A stretch of 9,879 bases of DNA, from the NCBI GenBank assembly GCA_030587605.1, contig JAUQYT010000223.1, forward strand, positions 1-9,879. Reading direction: 5' to 3'. Of the stretch, positions 1-4,945 are shown piece after piece (the stretch's first letter is position 1; every line of letters begins with the position of its first letter). This stretch comes from Candidatus Njordarchaeum guaymasense. Its GTDB lineage: Archaea; Asgardarchaeota; Njordarchaeia; Njordarchaeales; Njordarchaeaceae. The notes under the pieces were generated by a model. It was not told the origin of the DNA, did no database searches, and was given only the letters and a program-made list of their open reading frames with translations. Both the position numbers and the translations under genes were made by a program.

Positions 1-158
1 AACTCACACCAGTAAAGTGGTCGGAATACCTGCACAACAACATAAAGGGCTCAGAACTAAAGGTCATAGAGGGAGCAGGACACATGGTCATGCTCGAAAA
101 ACCGAATGAAGTCAGTGAAAACATAACATCCTTCATCAAAAGAGCAAGAGTCGCATGA
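1..158 (+). CDS. Alpha/beta hydrolase fold protein, C-terminal end (partial)
   Basis: The gene enters from the left edge, is open in frame from base 3 and stops with TGA at 156-158, so only the last 51 residues are visible. The fragment reads LTPVKWSEYL, then KVIEGAGHMVMLEKPNEV and a short final helix ending in RARVA. The GAGHMVMLEKP segment is the typical C-terminal motif of alpha/beta hydrolases: its His would be the third member of the Ser-Asp-His triad, and the preceding beta strand (LKVIEGAG) is the last of the fold. The nucleophile and acid lie outside the window, so substrate and exact class (esterase, lipase, C-C hydrolase, peroxidase-like) cannot be told. No clear terminator follows it. 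Confidence 0.85.
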   Translation, partial: LTPVKWSEYLHNNIKGSELKVIEGAGHMVMLEKPNEVSENITSFIKRARVA

Positions 159-330
159 GACGAACAAGGATGACGCCATGTAGAGACGAAAAAGCCTATC
201 CTCAACTGAGGCATGAAGGTGAAGAATACTCTCAGAAATATAGATGGTAAGAGAAGAAGTTAGGGTGAAACCGTATCTGGATCTATTTTTTGAGCGCGCT
301 GTCTTGATACGTGTCCCCGTTAACATCTTC

Positions 331-651
331 CTATTGTTCTTTGTAATCACTCACGTATACTTGTCTGGGTGAATGGCGTAGTCTCTCAGGCGGGCCCACG
401 TCGTTCTCAATGACGAGTTCGAAACCTTGACCTACCTTGAATCCATTCTTAAGATTAATCCCTACCTTGGGGAATGACCTAGCTTGCCTCTCTGCAGTCC
501 TGACATCAATGAAGTTGGCACCGGGGTTGGATTTCAGAGTTAGTTTCTTCTCTTGTACGTCGACCATGAGAACGATGTCTGCGTCGGCTAGACCCTCGAC
601 GAAGCCCTTTTCCTTAAAACCTAACTTTACGACTCCTTGACTTGCAGACAT
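331..651 (-). CDS. Conserved-looking small protein of unknown function (106 aa)
   Basis: I do not recognise the family. The product is 106 residues, soluble, with no membrane segment or signal peptide and no cysteine. It alternates short strands and charged stretches (GFKEKGFVEGLADADIVLMV, then KKLTLKSNPG, then a helix-like DVRTAERQARS, then KNGFKVGQGFELVIEND), which suggests a small alpha/beta domain followed by a basic, probably flexible tail from about residue 85. The ATG start at 651 is well supported: a GGAGG ribosome binding site lies about ten bases upstream. A TATA-like box lies near 757-764 and an inverted repeat at 708-750 lies between box and gene. It stands alone, with 170 non-coding bases between it and the convergent hydrolase and about 420 on its upstream side. 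Confidence 0.75.
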   Translation of the reverse strand: MSASQGVVKLGFKEKGFVEGLADADIVLMVDVQEKKLTLKSNPGANFIDVRTAERQARSFPKVGINLKNGFKVGQGFELVIENDVGPPERLRHSPRQVYVSDYKEQ

Positions 652-707
652 TGAAGGTTTTCCTCCAAGACCAATAAATCTTCCATGCCAATTGCAGTCG
701 AACTTAC

Positions 708-750
708 GATACTACCTGTACCATTTCCCTGAGCGGGTGGTACTTGTATC
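708..750. repeat. Nested inverted repeat upstream of the 106-aa gene
   Basis: GATAC (708-712) pairs with GTATC (746-750), GTACC (718-722) with GGTAC (739-743), and CCC (727-729) with GGG (735-737), forming one stacked hairpin with small internal loops. It lies between the minus-strand TATA candidate and the gene start, around the predicted transcription start, so it may be an operator or a 5' leader hairpin. Either role is inference. Confidence 0.5.
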
Positions 751-756
751 TATTTT

Positions 757-764
757 GTATAAAG
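757..764 (-). promoter_or_regulatory. TATA-box candidate for the 106-aa gene
   Basis: On the minus strand this reads CTTTATAC within an A-rich surround, close to the archaeal TATA consensus. It predicts transcription starting near 734 and a leader of about 80 bases to the ATG at 651, which is long, so the assignment is tentative. Confidence 0.35.
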
Positions 765-960
765 TGTTTCTTAAAGCTTTAGTTCTGCTTACGATCTTCG
801 CAATGCCAGACGACGTTGGAACTGCTTTCTAAGCACACATCTGTCTCTCCTCGAAGCAGCCTCTCCCGCGGTATTCTCAGGGGTCGTCGCAGTAAGTATA
901 GCAGATGGAGGTATTAAATGGGTGTGAAAGCCCTCCCTTTTCCCCCGATATCCAAATACA

Positions 961-968
961 TTTAATAT
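961..968 (+). promoter_or_regulatory. TATA-box candidate for the KaiC-like gene region
   Basis: TTTAATAT preceded by an A-rich element (CAAATACA) resembles an archaeal BRE plus TATA box. It predicts a start near 990, so the transcript would carry the 1000-1031 hairpin, the short out-of-frame ORF ending at 1204 and the ATPase gene. Confidence 0.4.
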
Positions 969-999
969 GCGTAAAGCAATATACTACTATCATAGCGGC

Positions 1000-1031
1000 G
1001 AAGAGATACCGATAAAGATAACTATCTCTTC
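1000..1031. repeat. Perfect 9-bp inverted repeat in the KaiC leader
   Basis: GAAGAGATA (1000-1008) and TATCTCTTC (1023-1031) pair perfectly around a 14-base loop that itself contains two GATA tetrads. It lies just downstream of the TATA candidate. Outside it, TACTAC (982-987) can pair with GTAGTA (1045-1050), and ACTATCAT (986-993) can instead pair with ATGATAGT (1066-1073), so two alternative outer folds are possible. Confidence 0.6.
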
Positions 1032-1072
1032 CCTTTAAAGATACGTAGTAGAAACTTGCGCTCCAATGATAG

Positions 1073-1204
1073 TTGAAATGGCGGTACAGAGAAGGGGAGA
1101 ATGAAGCGGAAATAGCGACTCGTGAAATGAAAGGAGTTGAGGAATCATTCCAAAGTCTCATGGATCTGGGCATTCTACGAGAGGCAGTGAACAGGAAGGG
1201 TTAA
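1073..1204 (+). other. Short ORF overlapping the KaiC frame; possible displaced N-terminus
   Basis: A frame open from TTG 1073 (or ATG 1127) to TAA 1202-1204 encodes a helical-looking peptide whose end reads MKGVEESFQSLMDLGILREA. It overlaps the upstream, start-less extension of the ATPase frame (open from 1141). No ribosome binding site is seen for either start. It could be a separate small protein, chance, or the real N-terminus of the ATPase separated by a -1 frameshift or a sequence error between 1141 and 1204. Confidence 0.3.
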
Positions 1205-1230
1205 TCCTTCCCCAGAGGATAAAGAGTGGC

Positions 1231-1962
1231 ATGGACGGTTTGGACGATCTATTATGCGGTGGAATACCCTTTGGCAGCCAAGTTCTTGTGGCTGGTGAGC
1301 CGGGATCAGGTAAAACCACTTTTGGGATGCAGTTCCTTTACAGTGGAGCAGTCAAATACGATGAGCCGGGGCTCTACGTTACTTTTGAGGAACCTCCGCA
1401 CGCTGTCTTCCAAAACATGACTCACTTCAAGTGGGATCTCGGGAGGCTTATGGGGGAAGATAAAATACGGTTCATAGACGCCTCCATTTCATATCCACTC
1501 AACCTATCCAAGCAGGTTCCGACAAGGGTCAAACCATTCGACCTCAGCGAATACCTAATGGAAGACTTCTACGGGGATCTTGAGACTGCGGTTAAGGAGA
1601 TTGGAGCGAAGAGAATCGTAATTGATCCAATCACTGTCATCGGTCTACACTTTAGGGATCCAATAGAAGCTAGGAGAGAGCTATTTGGTCTCTCAAGACT
1701 CTTGACGCAGCTCGGCGTAACATCTATACTAACATCAGAGATCGCTAGGGGAGCGCAAGTGCTGGGGCGCTTCGGAGTGGAAGAATTCATATCAACTGGG
1801 GTAATCGTTCTCCGAATGATCGAGAAAGGAAACAGACGACTCAGGACAATCGAAGTGAGGAAAATGCGGGGTACCCCGCACTTTATTGACATGATCCCGC
1901 TGGAGATAGTTGAAGGCGAAGGCATAAGAGTCGTGCACAAGGGACGAAGAGAGAAGAGCTAG
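1231..1962 (+). CDS. KaiC/RAD55-family RecA-like ATPase (single domain)
   Basis: A 243-residue single-domain ATPase of the RecA/KaiC superfamily, cytosolic, probably oligomeric. Seen in order: Walker A GEPGSGKT (residues 22-29), paired acidic residues TFEEPP (51-56) at the KaiC catalytic-glutamate position, Walker B RIVIDPIT (128-135), the ILTSE sensor strand (166-170), and the family's C-terminal RKMRGTPHFIDMIPLEI stretch (210-226). Such stand-alone archaeal proteins usually take part in signalling or regulation; the partner is unknown here. The ATG at 1231 is the only standard start in frame, preceded loosely by GAGG. However, the usual N-terminal family residues (RIKSG) are encoded in frame just upstream of it and the frame is open back to 1141 without ATG, GTG or TTG. 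The true start may therefore be non-standard, or the N-terminus may come from the overlapping frame. The gene faces the tRNA gene across a hairpin. Confidence 0.9.
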   Translation: MDGLDDLLCGGIPFGSQVLVAGEPGSGKTTFGMQFLYSGAVKYDEPGLYVTFEEPPHAVFQNMTHFKWDLGRLMGEDKIRFIDASISYPLNLSKQVPTRVKPFDLSEYLMEDFYGDLETAVKEIGAKRIVIDPITVIGLHFRDPIEARRELFGLSRLLTQLGVTSILTSEIARGAQVLGRFGVEEFISTGVIVLRMIEKGNRRLRTIEVRKMRGTPHFIDMIPLEIVEGEGIRVVHKGRREKS

Positions 1963-2007
1963 ACTCGGCTTCCTAATACTCATTAACTTCCATTATCCTC
2001 GTCTATA

Positions 2008-2032
2008 GAAGCTAAGAGTAGAAACTAGCTTC
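2008..2032. terminator. Hairpin between the convergent ATPase and tRNA genes
   Basis: GAAGCTA (2008-2014) pairs with TAGCTTC (2026-2032) around an 11-base loop. Being symmetric and between two converging genes it could end transcription from both sides, but no long T run accompanies it, so the role is inferred. AACTAGCTTC (2023-2032) recurs in inverted form at 2107-2116 inside the second tRNA intron. Confidence 0.35.
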
Positions 2033-2092
2033 AGATTCCTTCTAACATATTGTTGGAGCCGCCGGCGAGACTTGAACTCGCGACCACCAACT

Positions 2093-2118
2093 AACTCGTT
2101 CCGAGCGAAGCTAGTTAA
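2093..2118 (-). other. tRNA-Thr intron 2 (canonical position 37/38, 26 nt)
   Basis: The 4-bp central helix pairs exon bases 32-35 (CTCG) with CGAG (2098-2095). The bulges are TA^T and TT^A, and the outer helix is the anticodon stem itself. Base C32 comes from the first exon, so the full helix exists only after intron 1 is removed. Confidence 0.85.
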
Positions 2119-2123
2119 TACGA

Positions 2124-2156
2124 CTCCAGCTTCGGTGGAAGCAGTTCCACCGTGGT
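2124..2156 (-). other. tRNA-Thr intron 1 (position 32/33, 33 nt)
   Basis: Exon bases 27-30 (CCAG) pair with CTGG near the intron's 3' end (2129-2126), giving the 4-bp central helix. The 5' bulge is CC^A (2158-2156) and the 3' bulge AG^T (2125-2123). Outside, G24-C25-G26 can pair with the following CGT. The intron body is an 8-bp hairpin, CGGTGGAA (2152-2145) with TTCCACCG (2140-2133). The 32/33 site is non-canonical. Confidence 0.85.
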
Positions 2157-2262
2157 GGCTGGCGCTCTGCCGTCTGAGCTACGGCGGCTCAATGCTTGTC
2201 AAGTAGCATGCTGGTTTCCTTAATGTGTAAGCCTGATATTTCTGTGTTTCCTCGGCTTATTT

Positions 2263-2272
2263 AGTTTTTATC
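2263..2272 (+). promoter_or_regulatory. TATA-box candidate for the two-domain gene
   Basis: GTTTTTATCC, next to a second AT-rich element (TTATTTAG), lies about 40 bases ahead of the TTG start at 2308. It predicts a start near 2293 and a short leader with no obvious ribosome binding site. Confidence 0.3.
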
Positions 2273-2307
2273 CCTCACTGAAGCCTTCGAAAACTCTTAA
2301 TACAGAG

Positions 2308-3204
2308 TTGTATGAATACAGTTTCACGCTAGGATGCGGCGAGGATCTTAAAACACGGACTTCGTGTTTTTGGGGATCGTCAGAAAAGGTTAAAGAACAC
2401 ACCTCAATCATTGATCACTCAGACTACATCGAGGGCTGGGCTTCAACTTTGAGCACCATAGGGAACTTGGTTGATGGGATTAGAAGTGACCTAGTGATAC
2501 TTAACGTTCCAATAGTTCTAGAGATGGCGATCTACAGTGGAAAGCGAGAAATATACTCTGATCTCAGCCGACTATCGCTAAGTAGAATGACTCCCTTCAC
2601 CGAGAGTTTCATGCTACTGGGGCTAGGTGACAACTTGTCGCTCACCCTTGATGAGAGAACATCAATTGTTGTCTCAAGGATCTCTGAAAGAGGTGTCCTA
2701 ATAATCGTTACAAATCAGAAAATTGGCACCGTCCTAATCAAGCTAAAGGAAATCATTGAAAGATATGGCAGGCTGCTTGACGAGTTGCTTGGAGGGCCAC
2801 CAGCGGCGGCTCCTGGTGAAAAGGTCAGAGTAGTCCGAGAACCCAGTCTCCTCATTACTCCTAGGGAAGAAGAGATCGCCCCACCAGCGCGGGCAACTCC
2901 AATACCAACTCCAACTCCACCACCAGTAGCTAAACGCGCTCCACCGTTCGTGGCTATAAAGACTTTTATGGCTCCCATCCTTGTTGACAAAGGAGCATTG
3001 AAGGATTCCTCGGGTGACGAGAAAAAGATTCTCTCCCTTTGCACGGGACGTCTCAGCATCGAAGAAATCTCAAAGAAAACAAAGATACCAGCAAAGACGG
3101 TCATCGAAGCAATATACAAGTATTCACAGAATGGGGCTGTAGAACTTAGAGAGGAGAAGAAAACCGCGGTAGAAGAAGCAATCAACTTCTTGAAGCGAAT
3201 ATGA
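2308..3204 (+). CDS. Two-domain protein: possible roadblock-like domain plus C-terminal winged helix
   Basis: A 298-residue soluble protein. Residues about 40-162 form an alpha/beta domain (helix IEGWASTLSTIGNLVDGI, strands around DLVILNV, then RTSIVVSRIS and GVLIIVTNQ, then a long helix TVLIKLKEIIERYGRLLDEL). This order resembles roadblock/LC7 domains, which bind small GTPases or ATPases in archaea, but the match is loose. Residues about 163-215 are a Pro/Ala-rich linker (APPARATPIPTPTPPPVAKR). Residues about 235-298 look like a winged helix (DEKKILSLCTGRLSIEEIS, then KIPAKTVIEAIYKYSQNGAV), so DNA or protein binding is possible. The start is TTG at 2308; there is no ATG in frame until residue 73, inside the first domain. 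A guess from domain make-up is a regulator tied to small-GTPase or KaiC-type signalling. It ends at a hairpin shared with the converging membrane protein gene. Confidence 0.75.
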   Translation: MYEYSFTLGCGEDLKTRTSCFWGSSEKVKEHTSIIDHSDYIEGWASTLSTIGNLVDGIRSDLVILNVPIVLEMAIYSGKREIYSDLSRLSLSRMTPFTESFMLLGLGDNLSLTLDERTSIVVSRISERGVLIIVTNQKIGTVLIKLKEIIERYGRLLDELLGGPPAAAPGEKVRVVREPSLLITPREEEIAPPARATPIPTPTPPPVAKRAPPFVAIKTFMAPILVDKGALKDSSGDEKKILSLCTGRLSIEEISKKTKIPAKTVIEAIYKYSQNGAVELREEKKTAVEEAINFLKRI

Positions 3205-3215
3205 TTCACAAAAAG

Positions 3216-3246
3216 TAGGAGAAGAGGAAAACTTTCGATTCTCCTA
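3216..3246. terminator. Symmetric terminator-like hairpin between convergent genes
   Basis: TAGGAGAA (3216-3223) pairs perfectly with TTCTCCTA (3239-3246) around a 15-base loop that can itself pair partly (GAA/TTC). It lies 11 bases after the end of the plus-strand gene and 50 bases beyond the end of the minus-strand membrane protein gene. Its position suggests a bidirectional transcript end. Confidence 0.45.
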
Positions 3247-3296
3247 TGGTATTGCATTCGAAGCATTGGTGATCCATTCGATAAGTCGCAAGAATG

Positions 3297-4010
3297 TCAC
3301 GATTTCTTGGGTCCCCTGAACCTAACCCATCCCACGTAAGAGATTATGCCCGCTACCGCTGAAAGGATCCATGATGTAGCCGAAATGTATGGGACCACTG
3401 ATGGGTCGAACAATACAGTGATCGCGTTTACTATGAAGATCAAGACTCCAAAGAATCCTGCTAAGCCAATCAGGTTAAACCGCCTCCTGACACGAGCTTC
3501 GCCTGCTTTCCTTGCTGTCTGTAAGCATTTCACGCACAGCACTATGAAAACGATGGATGTCATCAATAGCAGAGCAAGGCCAGTTAACAGGTCTGTGTTC
3601 CAGACAATGGTTCCCGGAATCCAAACTACCGCTTCTTGCACCAGCAAATACACAGCTGTCAGTATGATTGCGAATACGGCCATCAGGTATGTTGGCCACT
3701 TTGCTCCGCCAAAGAACAGCTTCACTGTGAAGTAAGTGAATGGTACTACTCCAATGGCTACGGAGATGTAAACGAACCTTTCGACGAACAGAGGAGTTGT
3801 GTTTGCTGGGTAACCCATCAGCACTAAGAGTATTCCAAGAAGCCCTGCCAGCGTAGCAAGACTAAAGAACAGGTAGCCCATCGAAATGCCCAATGTCCTC
3901 TTGTCTCGCTCGGGGTCCTTAAAGTAACTCACTAGAATAGCGATCCAGACTATTCCCATTGCCACCGTAGCTACGAGTTCGGCGTAGAAGTCAATTGGAA
4001 TCTCAGCCAA
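3297..4010 (-). CDS. Seven-transmembrane-helix membrane protein of unknown function
   Basis: A 237-residue integral membrane protein. I count seven hydrophobic helices at about residues 10-30, 41-65, 77-99, 106-125, 139-162, 179-201 and 206-230. The charged loops KDPERDKR (31-38) and RKAGEARVRRR (167-177) and the basic tail RFRGPKKS place the C-terminus inside and the N-terminus outside, the topology of receptor-like 7TM modules. No kinase, HAMP or enzymatic domain follows, and no lysine in the last helix suggests a retinal protein, so it may be a bare sensor or a small transporter-like protein. The start is TTG at 4010: a strong TAAGGAGGT site sits eight bases ahead of it, stronger evidence than any later ATG. 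Gap to the upstream Ogg2 gene on the same strand is 148 bases. The leader contains a second GGAGGA and an anti-SD copy. Confidence 0.85.
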   Translation of the reverse strand: MAEIPIDFYAELVATVAMGIVWIAILVSYFKDPERDKRTLGISMGYLFFSLATLAGLLGILLVLMGYPANTTPLFVERFVYISVAIGVVPFTYFTVKLFFGGAKWPTYLMAVFAIILTAVYLLVQEAVVWIPGTIVWNTDLLTGLALLLMTSIVFIVLCVKCLQTARKAGEARVRRRFNLIGLAGFFGVLIFIVNAITVLFDPSVVPYISATSWILSAVAGIISYVGWVRFRGPKKS

Positions 4011-4018
4011 CGAGATTT

Positions 4019-4083
4019 ACCTCCTTACACAAGAACTGACCATAGTCGGAGGACCTAGAACTCACATCGTTCCACACTCCTCC
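4019..4083 (-). promoter_or_regulatory. Leader with SD, anti-SD and anti-anti-SD segments
   Basis: On the minus strand, in order, there is GGAGGA (4083-4078), TCCTCC (4053-4048) and the ribosome binding site TAAGGAGGT (4027-4019). TCCTCC can pair either with the upstream GGAGGA (perfect 6 bp, with an inner GAAC/GTTC helix) or with GGAGG of the binding site (5 bp). That is a layout able to switch translation of the membrane protein. Whether the transcript begins far enough upstream is not shown. Confidence 0.35.
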
Positions 4084-4158
4084 AGCATAATACCTTCTGT
4101 TAACTAGTTCAAAAGGTTTGTGGGCTCAACACGGGTTAGAGATAGTTGCACAAAGAAG

Positions 4159-4785
4159 TCACTTCAGTATTTTCCCAGTCTCCATGTACCAGAGATACAA
4201 GTCTAGCTCTGCTAGACTAAGTTCTAATTCTGCCGCGATCTCTCTAAGCTGTTCCTCAATTTCCAGGTATTTCCTTTTCGTTAGCGTTTTCGGTCTTTCA
4301 ACGGATCCACACCTTTCTAGAAGGTTTATTATGTGGAAATCCAGAATAGCGAAATCAGTGAAACCTATGTTCCTAAGGAAGTGGCTGGCCTCCTTACACC
4401 CGATTCCGTAAATGTTTTCGACTAGCCATTCTCTGAGTTCATTACAGGAATCGGACGACTCTATAATCTCTTTGAGCGAGTCTTTGTGTTCTCTTGCTTT
4501 CAGAATATACTTTGCCCTTGTTGTGGGAAATCGGTAACCGAGTTGTCTCAGCTTCGTCACCAACTTGGATTCCGGAAGGGTCAGGAACCCGTGCCCTATC
4601 TTCTCTTGGATCTTCATGGTTCTCTCCGCATTGAAATTGGCGGCCAAAATGCAGAAGCATAGTTCCTCAAAAATCTTCTCGCTTGTCTTCCTGCAATTGT
4701 CTTTGAATTCTCTCATTCGAGCGTCGACTGACTTTTTCACTTCTGTTTTCTTCAGGTTCTCAACAGCTCTCAACAACTCTTCCAT
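4159..4785 (-). CDS. ogg: 8-oxoguanine DNA glycosylase/AP lyase, Ogg2 type
   Basis: A bifunctional base-excision repair enzyme that removes 8-oxoguanine and cuts the resulting abasic site by beta-elimination. From ATG 4785 the product is 208 residues, close to the 207 of the archaeal Ogg2 enzyme from Methanocaldococcus jannaschii. The helix-hairpin-helix LVENIYGIGCKEASHFLRNI (121-140) contains the catalytic Lys131, and Asp149 in FAILDFHI is the partner acid. The C-terminus LDLYLWYMETGKILK ends in lysine, as is typical for Ogg2. The frame extends upstream to TTG 4830, but the TATA-like stretch at 4834-4847 would start transcription near 4815, after that codon, so ATG 4785 is preferred. It is divergent to the aminopeptidase gene and upstream of the membrane protein gene on the same strand. 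Confidence 0.93.
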   Translation of the reverse strand: MEELLRAVENLKKTEVKKSVDARMREFKDNCRKTSEKIFEELCFCILAANFNAERTMKIQEKIGHGFLTLPESKLVTKLRQLGYRFPTTRAKYILKAREHKDSLKEIIESSDSCNELREWLVENIYGIGCKEASHFLRNIGFTDFAILDFHIINLLERCGSVERPKTLTKRKYLEIEEQLREIAAELELSLAELDLYLWYMETGKILK

Positions 4786-4833
4786 ATGTTTCCGACCAGG
4801 TCTCTGATTTCGGAAGGCGCAAAGAAACAATGT

Positions 4834-4847
4834 AATATTTTAAATAT
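4834..4847. promoter_or_regulatory. Near-palindromic TATA region shared by divergent genes
   Basis: AATATTTTAAATAT reads as a good TATA box on both strands. It lies 49 bases upstream of the Ogg2 ATG (4785, minus) and 99 bases upstream of the aminopeptidase ATG (4946, plus). One TBP site may serve both directions. Confidence 0.45.
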
Positions 4848-4884
4848 CTCTTGTTGCGATATCATCCTCTTATTAAGTTAGAGG

Positions 4885-4924
4885 TTAGTCACTGTATGCT
4901 GACCATTCAGGAGACGGTGATTAG
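4885..4924 (+). repeat. Leader hairpin upstream of the M29 aminopeptidase gene
   Basis: TTAGTCACTGT (4885-4895) can pair with ACGGTGATTAG (4914-4924) over 11 positions, three of them G-U pairs on the RNA, around an 18-base loop. G-U pairs point to an RNA rather than a DNA-level structure. It ends 21 bases ahead of the ATG and about 10 bases ahead of the ribosome binding site. A smaller repeat, CCTCT (4866-4870)/AGAGG (4880-4884), precedes it. Confidence 0.4.
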
Positions 4925-4945
4925 TAAGGATTGGCAGGAGACAAA

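Larger units (their letters stand above)
652..1072. other. Non-coding stretch with divergent promoters and inverted repeats
   Basis: About 420 bases between the divergent 106-aa gene (-) and the KaiC-like region (+). The minus-strand reading frame across 877-1173 has no ribosome binding site and an unstructured composition, so I treat it as chance. The stretch holds a minus-strand TATA candidate (757-764), a plus-strand TATA candidate (961-968) and inverted repeats at 708-750 and 1000-1031. It also has a good GGAGG (907-911) seven... six bases ahead of ATG 918, but that frame ends after 15 codons, at 965. I see no tRNA, rRNA or known riboswitch core. Confidence 0.6.
2054..2188 (-). tRNA. tRNA-Thr(CGU) with two introns, CCA encoded
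   Basis: Read on the minus strand, the parts fold into a 76-base tRNA: acceptor GCCGCCG/CGGCGGC, D arm GCTC-AGACGGCA-GAGC, anticodon stem CCAGC/GTTGG (one G-U pair), T arm GCGAG-TTCAAGT-CTCGC, U73 and an encoded CCA. The bases between the anticodon stem strands number 66 instead of 7. Removing 33 bases after C32 and 26 bases after A37 leaves the loop C-TCGTA-A, anticodon CGU, a normal Thr loop. U73 also fits archaeal tRNA-Thr. Exons are 2188-2157, 2123-2119 and 2092-2054. Both junctions sit in 3-base bulges separated by 4-bp helices, as the archaeal splicing endonuclease requires. A weak TATA candidate (AAATATC, 2235-2241) lies about 47 bases upstream. Confidence 0.93.

Noticed and set aside
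57..350. 97-codon frame on the minus strand
   Set aside because: It runs antisense through the alpha/beta hydrolase tail, has no ribosome binding site and gives no domain-like sequence.
918..965. 15-codon ORF behind a good GGAGG site
   Set aside because: Very short, and it ends at the plus-strand TATA candidate, so it would not be in the ATPase transcript predicted from that box.
877..1173. 98-codon frame on the minus strand in the non-coding stretch
   Set aside because: No ribosome binding site, rich in Ser/Tyr/Phe without a pattern, and it overlaps the plus-strand promoter and ATPase leader.
2054..2188. Alternative reading as a tRNA with a single 59-nt intron
   Set aside because: With one intron no cut leaves T33 plus a sensible anticodon; the two-intron model gives a standard Thr loop and both BHB motifs.
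2715..3266. 183-codon frame on the minus strand
   Set aside because: Shadow of the two-domain gene: its Gly/Val-rich run is the complement of the Pro-rich linker.
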